From assembly GCA_964415525.1 (NCBI GenBank), contig CAYQAS010000003.1:13179-77178 (forward strand): DNA of 64,000 nt. The letters run 5' to 3'. Made by a program: the position numbers and the translations under genes. The DNA comes from CAZPUI01 sp964415525. GTDB lineage: Bacteria; Acidobacteriota; Holophagae; Holophagales; Holophagaceae. The notes beneath the pieces are model-generated. The model did not search any database, was not told the DNA's origin, and saw only the letters and a list, made by a program, of their open reading frames with translations. Below are positions 25,987 to 34,204 of this stretch, in pieces (the stretch's first letter is position 1; each line of letters opens with the position of its first letter).

Positions 25987-26961
25987 CTAGCCCCGAATTT
26001 TGGCCTCCGTACCCAACATCTGATCGACCCATGACTCGGGAGGGAGTTCTGCAGGCAGGGGGTTGCCCTGTCCCGGCTGGGTCTTCCAGCGGCGGTGCAT
26101 CCAGAACCACCACCTTGGATCGCGATGGATTTCCGCCTCAATGCACTGCGTGATCATCTGGGTCGCCATCCAGACATCCCGCTCCGGCTGGTCCGTTTGT
26201 GGGGCATGGAAGGGGGGGTCGATGCGGACGTGGAGGATGCCCTGGCCATCTGGCCAGCTGAAGATGGGGAGGATGGGGACGTCGTATTTGACGGCCAGAA
26301 GTCCCGCGGAGGGATGGGTGGAGGCCCAGCGCCCCATGAACCGCACAAAGACGCCCGCCGTCAGCGCATCTTGGTCGAGAAAGAAGCCGACGCCCCCTCG
26401 CTGGCGCAGCACCTTCAGGCTGTCCCGCATGGCTCCGGCCTTGGTGAGCATCTTGTTGCCGAAGCGGTTGCGAACCCCTTGGAGGTAGGGATCCAGGAGA
26501 GGGTTGTCCAGCGTTCGACCGATGACATGGAGGTGCCTGCCATGGATGGCGTGAATCAGGCCCATGGCCTCCCAGTTGCCGTAGTGTCCGCTGAAACCGA
26601 CGAAGCCCTTGCCCTCGGCTACGGCGGCATCCCAGTGCTCCAGTCCCGTGATGGTGGTATGCCGCAGCAGCGCCTCCGCGGACATGCGCATGGTCTTCAG
26701 GGTGATGAACAAGATGGAGCCGAAGTGGGCGAAGCAGGCCTTGGAGGTGGTCCGGATCTGGTCTTCGGTGAGGCCGAGATTCGAATTCCTCATGCCATCG
26801 GCCATGATGCGCCGGTGTTTGGTGTCCAACCGATAACCCAGCCAGCCCAGCCCCTTTCCCAGGGCCAGGGCCCCCTTCCATGAAAGGCAGCCGACCACCC
26901 CCTGGGCGGTGCGGAAAAGGGCGTACTCGACGCGATGGCGCAGGGTGATGGGCTTGGACAT
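25987..26961 (-). CDS. LpxL/HtrB-family late lipid A acyltransferase
   Basis: Inner-membrane enzyme of 324 residues that adds a secondary acyl chain to lipid A or a related lipid. The family catalytic HX4E motif is GHYGNWE (His126, Glu131). Further conserved segments are FGSILFITLKTM, GRTLDNPLLDPYLQGVRNR and GGVGFFLDQDA, followed by GVFVRFMGRWASTH and WWFWMHRRWKTQP. The start at 26961 suits the family; in-frame ATG/GTG codons further upstream run into the hairpin element. A multi-hairpin element separates it from the ABC genes upstream, so separate transcription is possible. It implies an LPS-bearing outer membrane. Confidence 0.9.
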   Translation of the reverse strand: MSKPITLRHRVEYALFRTAQGVVGCLSWKGALALGKGLGWLGYRLDTKHRRIMADGMRNSNLGLTEDQIRTTSKACFAHFGSILFITLKTMRMSAEALLRHTTITGLEHWDAAVAEGKGFVGFSGHYGNWEAMGLIHAIHGRHLHVIGRTLDNPLLDPYLQGVRNRFGNKMLTKAGAMRDSLKVLRQRGGVGFFLDQDALTAGVFVRFMGRWASTHPSAGLLAVKYDVPILPIFSWPDGQGILHVRIDPPFHAPQTDQPERDVWMATQMITQCIEAEIHRDPRWWFWMHRRWKTQPGQGNPLPAELPPESWVDQMLGTEAKIRG

Positions 26962-27015
26962 GGGGTGAGTCTCGGCTGATCCTAGCATTTGCTCGCCAGC
27001 CCAGGTCCCGGCTCT

Positions 27016-27144
27016 GCGATCGCAAGCCGCAGGCGTAGCGGGAGCAGGGGGTGCCTGTCGCCACGCACCGGAGCGTGCGGGGGAAGAGGCCACAGCGTGG
27101 CCTCTGATCGACAGGGCACAGCGCGTAAGACGCTGTGCGATCGC
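27016..27144. repeat. Multi-hairpin intergenic element bounded by GCGATCGC palindromes
   Basis: Dense nested dyads in 130 bases. GCGATCGC occurs at both ends (27016-27023, 27137-27144). CCGC/GCGG pairs at 27027-27041, CACGC/GCGTG at 27062-27077 and GAGGCCA/TGGCCTC at 27086-27104. A longer pairing joins GTGCCTGTCG (27051-27060) to CGACAGGGCAC (27109-27119), enclosing the two inner hairpins. GCACAGCG/CGCTGTGC (27116-27138) forms the last, 8-bp hairpin. It is either a REP/MITE-like mobile repeat or a structured RNA. No other copy was noticed in this window. Confidence 0.65.
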
Positions 27145-27169
27145 CGGGAGCAGTGGCCTGGCCCAGCCG

Positions 27170-28456
27170 CTATTCGAACGTCAGCGTCTCCCGTTCCTCG
27201 CGATAGGCAAACAGCTCCCCGAAGCGTCCCCAGGCCACCACGGTGTCGAAGGTCGCTTCGGGATCCTCCTGGGGCAGGCGCATGGCGAGTTCCTGCACGA
27301 GCTCGTCCTTGCTGAGTTCGCCATCCCGCAAGCCGATGAGCTCATGGACCACGCGGAAGAGCCGCATGTCGAGCAGCTGGGCGCGCCACAGGTCCTTGCG
27401 GGTGTCCATGTCTGCGGCGACAAACTGTTTGCCGAGTTCGGTGAGGTGGACCTGCCGCTTGGGCGTGTCGACGAATTCCAGATCCTCCGCCGCCTTCACC
27501 ACCGCGAGCATGCGCTGGAAGGGCACCTGGGCGGCGTTGGCGATGGAGAAGAGGTCCCCGTGGCCGCCGTGGCCATCGAGGTATTCCAGCAGGCCCAACA
27601 CGTCGGCGCTGTTCACATCCGGCAGGGGCTCGATCACGTCCTCCATCTGCTCCGCCATGGCGGGGGTCACGGTGGTGACCTCGATGTCCGGCAGCTCGGT
27701 GGACGCGATGATGTCGTGCACCTTGTCCACCAGGCGGATGTAGTCCCGGCTGCGGGTGTCCCGAGGGCGGGGCAGGGGCACGTCCACGATGGCGCGGATG
27801 GTGCCGGGCGGGCCATCCAGGATCGCGATGCGGTCCGCGAGGCTCACGGCTTCACGGATGCTGTGGCTCACCATGACGATGGTGGAGGGGTTGCGCTCGG
27901 CGTCCTGCCAGATGTCCAGGATCTCGGCGCGCAGGGCCTCGGCGGTGAGGGCGTCCACCTGGCTGAAGGGCTCGTCCATCACGAGGATCTCGGGGTCCAC
28001 GCTGAGGGCCCGGGCCACGCCCACCCGCTGCTTGGTGCCCCGGGAGAGTTCGCGGGGAAAGGCCTCTTCGAAGCCTTCGAGACCCACCTTTCGGATGGCT
28101 TCGTGGGCCCGCTGGCGGACTTCTGATTCCGGAAGGTCCCGGGCGCGCAGCACGACGCGCACGTTCTCTTCCACGGTCATCCAGGGATAGAGGGCGAAGG
28201 TCTGGAGCACCATGGCCACGCCGGGGTTCAGGCCCTCGAGCTTCTCGCCGTGGTAGCGGACCTCCCCTTTGGTGGGAATCTGGGTGCCGGCGATCGTGCG
28301 CAAAAGGCTGGACTTGCCGGAGCCGTTGACGCCGATGATGCAGAGGATCTCGTCGGCCCGCACTTCCAGGTGCAGGTCCTCGAGGACGCGCAGCTGGTTG
28401 CCGCCGGGCTGCTTGAAGCGGAGCTGAACCCCGCGGAGTTCGCAGAGGGTGGACAT
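27170..28456 (-). CDS. ABC transporter ATPase with C-terminal AAA-associated domain (NitT/TauT-like)
   Basis: ATPase subunit of 428 residues. Residues 1 to about 250 are the nucleotide-binding domain: Walker A GVNGSGKSS (Lys48), Q-loop VLQTFALYPWMTV, signature LSRGTKQRVG (LSGG reduced to LSRG), Walker B ILVMDEPFSQVDALT and switch VSHSIREAV. Residues from about 290 form the extra C-terminal AAA-associated domain seen in a subgroup of nitrate/sulfonate-type ATPases (MEDVIEPLPDVNSADVLGLL and a winged-helix-like VHLTELGKQFVAADMDTR). The start at 28456 has AGGTGAACCC upstream. It lies 4 bases after the permease gene. The substrate is unknown. Confidence 0.88.
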   Translation of the reverse strand: MSTLCELRGVQLRFKQPGGNQLRVLEDLHLEVRADEILCIIGVNGSGKSSLLRTIAGTQIPTKGEVRYHGEKLEGLNPGVAMVLQTFALYPWMTVEENVRVVLRARDLPESEVRQRAHEAIRKVGLEGFEEAFPRELSRGTKQRVGVARALSVDPEILVMDEPFSQVDALTAEALRAEILDIWQDAERNPSTIVMVSHSIREAVSLADRIAILDGPPGTIRAIVDVPLPRPRDTRSRDYIRLVDKVHDIIASTELPDIEVTTVTPAMAEQMEDVIEPLPDVNSADVLGLLEYLDGHGGHGDLFSIANAAQVPFQRMLAVVKAAEDLEFVDTPKRQVHLTELGKQFVAADMDTRKDLWRAQLLDMRLFRVVHELIGLRDGELSKDELVQELAMRLPQEDPEATFDTVVAWGRFGELFAYREERETLTFE

Positions 28457-28460
28457 GGGT

Positions 28461-30209
28461 TCACCTGTGAAGGGCATAGCGGTCCTCAGCCAGGCGGTAG
28501 AGCGGGGCCCAGACGAGGCGATTGAAGAGAACGACGATGAGGGCCATCAGGATCGCGCTGGCGGCCACCATGGCCTTGTGGTCGGCCTTCGCGGCGAGCG
28601 CCACTTCCGAGCCGAGGCCGAAGGCGACAAAGGTGCGCCCCTTCACTTCGAAGAACTCCGACACGATGGATGCATTCCACGCCCCGCCCGTGGCCGTCAC
28701 CCAACCCGTCACCAGGTAGGGAAAGATCGCGGGCAGGTAGAGGTTGCGGAACTTCTGCCAGAGGCTCATATGGAACGCCTCGCTGGCCTCTCGCAGATCC
28801 TGGGGCACCGCCTGGGCCCCCGCGATAATGTTGAAGAGCAGGTACCACTGCGTCCCCATGATGAAGAGGAAGACGCTCGTCCAGTTGAGCGTCAGTCCAA
28901 GGGCCATCATGCCCACGATGATGGTGGGGAAGAGGATGGTGGCGGGGAAGCTGGCCACCACCTGTACCAGGGGTTGCAGGCGCTTGGAGAGCTTCGGCGA
29001 GAGCCCAATGGCGAGGCCCACAGGCACGGTCCAGAGGGTGGAGAGGAGCGTTGAGAGGAGGACGCGGGAAAGGCTGATGCCTCCGGCCTTCAACAGCCTC
29101 AGGTACTCCCACCCCGAGACCTGCATCAGCAGCTTGACGAGGGCGAATGCCCCGAAACTGAGGACCAACAGGAGGGCCAGGAGGGCCCCGCCCCCCAGAT
29201 GGTGCACCCAGCGGCCCGGGCGACGCAGGGTGCGGGCCGCACGCGCCATCATTCGGGGCTCCGGGCGGCGCTCCAGCATCCGGCGGGTACGCCGCACTTC
29301 CAGCCACCGGAAGAGTCGGCTGCGTCGGAAGAGCTGCAGCAGGAAGCTGGTGGGCTTCTCCACGGCGGCGGAGTCATCCATCTGGAAGCGCTGGCTCCAG
29401 GCCACGATGGGCTTCCAGAGCAGCTGGTCGAGCAGCACCACCAGCAAGAGCATGGTGGCAATGCCGAAGAGCTGCGCGCGCACATTGCCCTCTTCCGCCG
29501 CCACCGCCACGAATGAGCCGAGCCCCGGCAGACGGAAGTCCTGATTCCCGAGCTTGAAGATCTCGCTGACCATGAGGAAGAACCACCCGTTGGCCACGCT
29601 CACCATGGAGTTCCACACGAGTGCCGGCGTCGCGTAGGGCAGTTCCACCCACCGCAGGCGCTCCCACCAGCTGAAATCGTAGAGGCGGGCGGTCTCCTCC
29701 AGGTCGGCCGGCAGGGTCTTCAGGCTCTGGTAGAAGCTGAAGGCCATGTTCCAGGCTTGGCTCGTGAAGATAAGGATCACCGCGGAGAGCTCCAGCCCCA
29801 TGTTGCTGTGGGGGAAGATCGTGATCATGGTGAGCAGCACCGCGGGCATGAAGGCCAGCAGCGGGATGCTCTGGAGGATGTCCAGCAGCGGGATCAGCAG
29901 GCGCTCAGCAAAGGGATCCTTGGCGGCCCAATAGGCCACCACGAGCGCGAAGCTGAGGCTCAGGGCGTAGGCGGCCCCGGCGCGGACGAGGGTGAAGAAG
30001 GCGTACTTCGGCAGGGTGCCGAGGGTGAGGACGATGTCCGTCGTGGGGGGCTTGATGCCAGTCCACTGGCGACCCGCAAACACCAGCGCGGCTACCAAGC
30101 CCGCGAAGGCGGCGATCACCAGCAGATCCACCCAGCGGCGGCGCCGGATGGGCGCGGTCAGCAGCTGCGTGGCCTGCCCCCAGACGGTGTCGAAAAGCTG
30201 ATTCAGCAT
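28461..30209 (-). CDS. ABC transporter double permease (two fused BPD domains)
   Basis: Inner-membrane protein of 582 residues containing two complete binding-protein-dependent permease domains. The first (about 60-270) has the EAA-type loop LPADLEETARLYDFSWWERL. The second (about 340-570) has VPQDLREASEAFHMSLWQKF. An Arg-rich cytosolic linker (RTRRMLERRPEPRMMARAAR) joins them. It therefore makes both membrane halves in one chain. Together with the downstream ATPase it resembles NitT/TauT importers. No periplasmic binding protein is encoded nearby. A short leader ORF and dyad precede it. Confidence 0.9.
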   Translation of the reverse strand: MLNQLFDTVWGQATQLLTAPIRRRRWVDLLVIAAFAGLVAALVFAGRQWTGIKPPTTDIVLTLGTLPKYAFFTLVRAGAAYALSLSFALVVAYWAAKDPFAERLLIPLLDILQSIPLLAFMPAVLLTMITIFPHSNMGLELSAVILIFTSQAWNMAFSFYQSLKTLPADLEETARLYDFSWWERLRWVELPYATPALVWNSMVSVANGWFFLMVSEIFKLGNQDFRLPGLGSFVAVAAEEGNVRAQLFGIATMLLLVVLLDQLLWKPIVAWSQRFQMDDSAAVEKPTSFLLQLFRRSRLFRWLEVRRTRRMLERRPEPRMMARAARTLRRPGRWVHHLGGGALLALLLVLSFGAFALVKLLMQVSGWEYLRLLKAGGISLSRVLLSTLLSTLWTVPVGLAIGLSPKLSKRLQPLVQVVASFPATILFPTIIVGMMALGLTLNWTSVFLFIMGTQWYLLFNIIAGAQAVPQDLREASEAFHMSLWQKFRNLYLPAIFPYLVTGWVTATGGAWNASIVSEFFEVKGRTFVAFGLGSEVALAAKADHKAMVAASAILMALIVVLFNRLVWAPLYRLAEDRYALHR

Positions 30210-30266
30210 GGAACACCGGGCTTCCGCACATCGAGGCGCGGCACAGGCTTGGAAGGGGTCAGCGGA

Positions 30267-30317
30267 TCAAGTCCGCTGCACGCACGAAGGAGGTTCGTCG
30301 ATGGTGCATCTACTCAT
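30267..30317 (-). CDS. Leader peptide ORF (16 residues) upstream of the ABC permease
   Basis: The ORF encodes MSRCTIDEPPSCVQRT. It starts 5 bases after AAAGGAGGG, one of the best ribosome sites in the window. It ends about 57 bases ahead of the permease ATG. Its stop codon lies inside a small hairpin (AGCGGA/TCCGCT, 30261-30277). Two Cys in 16 residues would allow a cysteine- or sulfur-responsive leader, but that is inference. The start sits inside the dyad listed at 30287. Confidence 0.5.
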   Translation of the reverse strand: MSRCTIDEPPSCVQRT

Positions 30318-30329
30318 CGGTCCCTCCTT
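30287..30329. promoter_or_regulatory. Dyad that presents and can sequester a Shine-Dalgarno site on both strands
   Basis: Outer arms AAGGAGG (30287-30293) and CCTCCTT (30323-30329), inner arms CGATG (30299-30303) and CATCG (30315-30319). On either strand the transcript carries a perfect ribosome site and ATG plus the complementary anti-site about 35 bases later. A hairpin can therefore hide the start. On the plus strand the ATG at 30301 opens a 59-codon frame that overlaps the kinase start. On the minus strand it opens the 16-residue leader of the ABC genes. Confidence 0.6.
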
Positions 30330-30419
30330 TCCGGTCATTCCCAATTGCAGAATGGCCCGTCCGGCCAGGAGGGTCAACCACCTGATACCCTTCGGAGGGA
30401 GTCCAGCCGGAGAAGTTAC

Positions 30420-33400
30420 GTGTCCGTCACCGATCGTGGAGATCGCATTCTCGGTGCCGCCCTGCTCCAGGGCAAGCTGACGTGGGGACTCCTGGCGGAC
30501 ACCCTGCTGCAGCGGAAGGCGACCCCGAAGGATGCGGAAGAAGCCGTCCGCCAGTTGCTGGAGGAAGGGATCCTCCATGCCTCCGATGTCGCTGGACTCG
30601 AGAGCACCGAGAGCGGTCTTCCCTCGACGCCCCCGGAACCCAAGACCCTGGCCTCCTCACCCGGCATGCCGCAGGGGCCCGAGGCCTCTGTCGCCAAGCT
30701 CTTGACCGCCCTGGCCATCCCCCAGTGGCGGCAATACCGCAACCTCCGCTTTGTCGGCGAAGGTGGGATGGGCCGAATCTATAAAGGCTTCGACGGCACC
30801 CTTCGGCGTATCGTTGCCCTCAAGTTCCTGCGGCGCATGGAGCCCCAGCTCATCGCCCGCTTCATGCAGGAGGCTCAGCTCCAGGCGGGGCTTGAGCACC
30901 CCCACATCTGCCGGGTCTATGAAGTGGGCGACTGGCAAGGTCAGGCCTACCTCGCCATGCAATTCATCAAGGGCGAGACGCTGGACGCCTGTGCCGAGCA
31001 ACTCACCCTGCGGGAGAAGGTGGAAGTCCTGGAAGCGGTGGCCTCCGCCATGCACTACGCCCACCGCCAGGGACTCATCCACCGCGATCTGAAACCCGCA
31101 AACATCATGGTGGAGCGTGCGGAGGGACAGGTGCCCCACCCCTACATCCTGGACTTCGGCTTGGCCCGGGGGCTGGTGGAGTCGGGTTTCACAGTGGATG
31201 GCCAAGTGGTGGGCACCTACCACTTCATGGCGCCGGAACAGGCCCGGGGCGCCACAAAGGAGATGGACCGCCGTACCGACGTCTACTCTCTGGGGGCGAC
31301 GCTCTACGCGGTGCTGGCGGACAAGCCGCCCTTCTGGGACGTGGAAGGCGTGGAGGTGCTGAACCGCACGCTTCATGAGGAACCCGTGCCGCTGCGCGAG
31401 ATCCTGCCCGACCTGCCGGAGGACCTGGAAACCGTCGTCCAGAAATGCCTGGAGAAGGAACCAGGGCGGCGCTACGAGAGCGCCCGCGCCCTGGCTGAGG
31501 ACCTTCGGCGCTGGCTCGATGACGAGCCCATCTTGGCCCGCAAGACCACCTTGCGCTACCGGATTACCAAATACGCCCGTCGCCACAAGGCGCTGGTGGC
31601 CATCTCGGCGGTGGCGCTGGTGGCGGTGCTCACCGCGGGCGGGATCGCGGCCACCTCCTGGGCGGGCGCGCGCACCCGCGCCCGATATGCCCAGATGTTC
31701 GGTCAGGAGGCGGAGCGCCTGGAGGCCCTGGTCCGCTATACCCACCTGCAGCCCGCCCACGACATTCGCCCGGAAGTGGAACAGACCCGGAACCGGCTGG
31801 CGGCCCTGGAGCGCCGGGCTGCTCAGGCGGGACGCCTGGCCACTGGACCCGCGGCCTACGCCCTGGGGCGGGCGAGGCTGGCCCTGGGGGAGCCGGAAAA
31901 GGGGCTGCCCTTGCTTCGACAGGCCTGGGAGGGCGGGCTCCGCATCCCGGAGGTGGCATTGGCCCTGGGGCGGGCCTACGGTCAGGCCTATCAGGTGGAG
32001 TTGGCCCGGGCCCGCATGTTGGAAAGGCCCGAACTGCGGGAGGCACGCGTTCGTGAACTCCAGCAGCAGTTCCGCAAGCCCGCCCTGGAGCTGCTCAGAC
32101 AGGGTGCCACCGCTGCCTTGGAGAGCCCGGCGTACCATCTGGCCCTTATGGCCTTCTATGAAGAAGACTGGGTGACGGCGGTGCGTGTGGCCCGGGAGGC
32201 GTGCATCCAGGCCCCCTGGCACTACGAAGCGCGAAGGCTGGAAGGGCTGGTGCTCCTAGAACAGGCTCGCGAAGCCCGGGATCCCAAGGTGGCTCAGGAT
32301 CGCCTGCAGGACGCCGCCCAGGCCTTTCGAGTGGCCCGGACCATGGCGCCCAGCGACCCGGTGCTCCATCTGGACGAGGCCCGGACCTGGCGCGAGTCGC
32401 TCATCCAGCGCCTGGGGCGAGGCGAGGCGACCCCGGATGATCTTCAGCAGGTGCGGGAGGCCACGGACCGGGCCCGGGTGCTCGATCCCATGAACCCGGA
32501 TCCCCCGGCCCTGCTGGCGGATGCCCTGCGGCGGGCGGTGGCGAACATGCGGTTGGGGCAACCCCAGATCCAGGCGTGGGAAGCAGAACACCTAGCGCTT
32601 TCCGCAGAGGCCATCAGGCTCGGGCCCAGGCACCGCGAATCGCTGCTTTCCCGAGTCGGCAGCCTCGCGCAGACCGTGAATAACCTGATGGTCCAGGATG
32701 GCGGTAGCTTTGCCACGCTGGAAGAATCCCTGTCGCTGACTCAGAAGGGGCAGCGCCTTTTTCCGGAGGATCCGGCCTTCCTGGTGTTGGAGGGCGGTCT
32801 GGCCCACCGCCGCATGACTTTGGAGATGTACCGGGGCATTCCCCCCTGGGCAAGCTTTGAACGGGGACTGGCGGCTGCGGGCAGATATCTGGCTCTGCGG
32901 CCCCACCTTCAGGATGGATACATTTGGGTCGCCGGACTCTGGGTGGAGCGGGCGGAGTACGAGCGCACCCACGGGTTGGATCCAGAACCCTCGGTCGTCG
33001 CAGCCCTCTCTTTCCTGGATCGGGCAGCGGAACTGGGAATGCAGGCAAGCCGTCTCTCGAAAATGCGGGGGGACGCCCTGCTCATTCGGGGACAGCACCG
33101 GGTTCGCCGCGGCACCGGTGGAGCCCCTTCCCTGCAAGAGGCTCGGACCGCCTATGCGGAGGCCCTGCGGTTGAATCCAGGCCCTGGCTCCGCGGTCTAC
33201 ACTGCCATTGAGGCCAGCCTTTGGATGGGACAGGAGGCCCTGGATCAGGGGCAGGACCCCCGAGAGTGGGTTCTCGCGGCCCGTACAGCCCTGAGGGGGG
33301 CTGACGGAATTCGTCGTTCCGACTATTACTACCCCGACTATTTGGAGGCTCAGGCGGCGCTCCTGGAGGCCCGCTGGTCTGTTCGCCAGGGCCTTCCCGC

Positions 33401-33737
33401 GGAATGCCCCCTTCAGGGCGCACGGAGGATATTGGAGCCTTGGGGACGCCGCTCCCAGTTGGCCGTCATCCCCACTGCCCTCGCGGAGACCCACGCCTGG
33501 AGCTACCGATCCACAGGGGGTGCCTCTGACCTGGCGAATGGGTTGGCAGAGGCCCGCCGTGCGGTTGATCTAGACCCAGTGGCAGCGGAACCCCACCTCT
33601 GGATGGCGGTCCTCCATGCTGAAGCCCACCGTCGCGGGGTGGGCTCATTGGAGGGGGCACGGCTCGAATTAGCACAGGCTCTTCAGTTAGACAGGAATCT
33701 GGAAGGGGTCGCCCGGCGCCTGAACCTGTTTATGTGA
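30420..33737 (+). CDS. Transmembrane Ser/Thr protein kinase with large TPR-like C-terminus (copy 1)
   Basis: Hanks-type kinase of 1105 residues. An N-terminal 100-residue helical region precedes the kinase domain (about 108-370). The domain has glycine loop GEGGMGRIYKG, Lys135 in VALKFL, HRDLKPANIM (Asp223), DFG at 245-247 and APEQ. One transmembrane helix (about 391-412) follows. The remaining 690 residues are alpha-helical repeats rich in Ala/Leu/Arg that look like TPRs. The GTG at 30420 has GGAGAAG upstream and matches the start of the paralogue at 34205. All catalytic residues are present. Substrates and the sensed signal are unknown. Confidence 0.9.
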   Translation: MSVTDRGDRILGAALLQGKLTWGLLADTLLQRKATPKDAEEAVRQLLEEGILHASDVAGLESTESGLPSTPPEPKTLASSPGMPQGPEASVAKLLTALAIPQWRQYRNLRFVGEGGMGRIYKGFDGTLRRIVALKFLRRMEPQLIARFMQEAQLQAGLEHPHICRVYEVGDWQGQAYLAMQFIKGETLDACAEQLTLREKVEVLEAVASAMHYAHRQGLIHRDLKPANIMVERAEGQVPHPYILDFGLARGLVESGFTVDGQVVGTYHFMAPEQARGATKEMDRRTDVYSLGATLYAVLADKPPFWDVEGVEVLNRTLHEEPVPLREILPDLPEDLETVVQKCLEKEPGRRYESARALAEDLRRWLDDEPILARKTTLRYRITKYARRHKALVAISAVALVAVLTAGGIAATSWAGARTRARYAQMFGQEAERLEALVRYTHLQPAHDIRPEVEQTRNRLAALERRAAQAGRLATGPAAYALGRARLALGEPEKGLPLLRQAWEGGLRIPEVALALGRAYGQAYQVELARARMLERPELREARVRELQQQFRKPALELLRQGATAALESPAYHLALMAFYEEDWVTAVRVAREACIQAPWHYEARRLEGLVLLEQAREARDPKVAQDRLQDAAQAFRVARTMAPSDPVLHLDEARTWRESLIQRLGRGEATPDDLQQVREATDRARVLDPMNPDPPALLADALRRAVANMRLGQPQIQAWEAEHLALSAEAIRLGPRHRESLLSRVGSLAQTVNNLMVQDGGSFATLEESLSLTQKGQRLFPEDPAFLVLEGGLAHRRMTLEMYRGIPPWASFERGLAAAGRYLALRPHLQDGYIWVAGLWVERAEYERTHGLDPEPSVVAALSFLDRAAELGMQASRLSKMRGDALLIRGQHRVRRGTGGAPSLQEARTAYAEALRLNPGPGSAVYTAIEASLWMGQEALDQGQDPREWVLAARTALRGADGIRRSDYYYPDYLEAQAALLEARWSVRQGLPAECPLQGARRILEPWGRRSQLAVIPTALAETHAWSYRSTGGASDLANGLAEARRAVDLDPVAAEPHLWMAVLHAEAHRRGVGSLEGARLELAQALQLDRNLEGVARRLNLFM

Positions 33738-34047
33738 TGGGGTTCCCATCCGCGTCGAAGATCAAGCACTCGATATCCTTGATGACCACGGGCTCGGAAT
33801 CTCCACCGGCATATGCGGTCAGTCCCGCCAGCTTCCGCTGTCCGTCCACCGCGCTGGGGTCATGGGCGTAGAAGCTCGAAAGCACCTTGAAGCCGGACTC
33901 GTCGAAGGTCACCGACTGGACGACCTTCGGGCCCTGCTTGGTCTGAAAGATGAGCTGACCCTTCTCATTGGCCGTGAGCACCACCTTCTTGGTCTTCTTG
34001 AGCTTGCTCTTGAACTTGATGACGACGTCGCCTTCGAAATGCGCCAT
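33730..34047 (-). CDS. Small hypothetical protein between the two kinases
   Basis: A 105-residue acidic/basic mixed protein without signal peptide, starting MAHFEGDVVIKFKSKLKKTK and ending DIECLIFDADGNPIT. It looks like a compact beta-rich soluble protein. I do not recognise a family. The start has GGGAGCCTCC upstream. It is convergent with kinase copy 1, overlapping its last 8 bases, and divergent from copy 2. It may be a target or partner of the kinases, on position alone. Confidence 0.7.
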   Translation of the reverse strand: MAHFEGDVVIKFKSKLKKTKKVVLTANEKGQLIFQTKQGPKVVQSVTFDESGFKVLSSFYAHDPSAVDGQRKLAGLTAYAGGDSEPVVIKDIECLIFDADGNPIT

Positions 34048-34204
34048 GGAGGCTCCCTCTGGGTGGTTGGTGGAGTCAGCCTAGGGGAGGTGTGTGTGAA
34101 TTCTCAACAAAAATGAATTTAAAGTTTCCAAAGTCGAGAACGGCCATGCGGTGCCGGACCTTTGGCCTCTCGATATGCTGATGAGGTGATCTTGGGAGCC
34201 CCTG

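Noticed and set aside
27016..27144. GCGATCGC octamers as cyanobacterial HIP1 repeats
   Set aside because: Only these two copies were noticed and they belong to a hairpin element; the gene content is not cyanobacterial.
29757..30419. Upstream extension of kinase copy 1
   Set aside because: The open frame continues into the antisense of the permease gene. The GTG at 30420 has a ribosome site and aligns with the start of copy 2.
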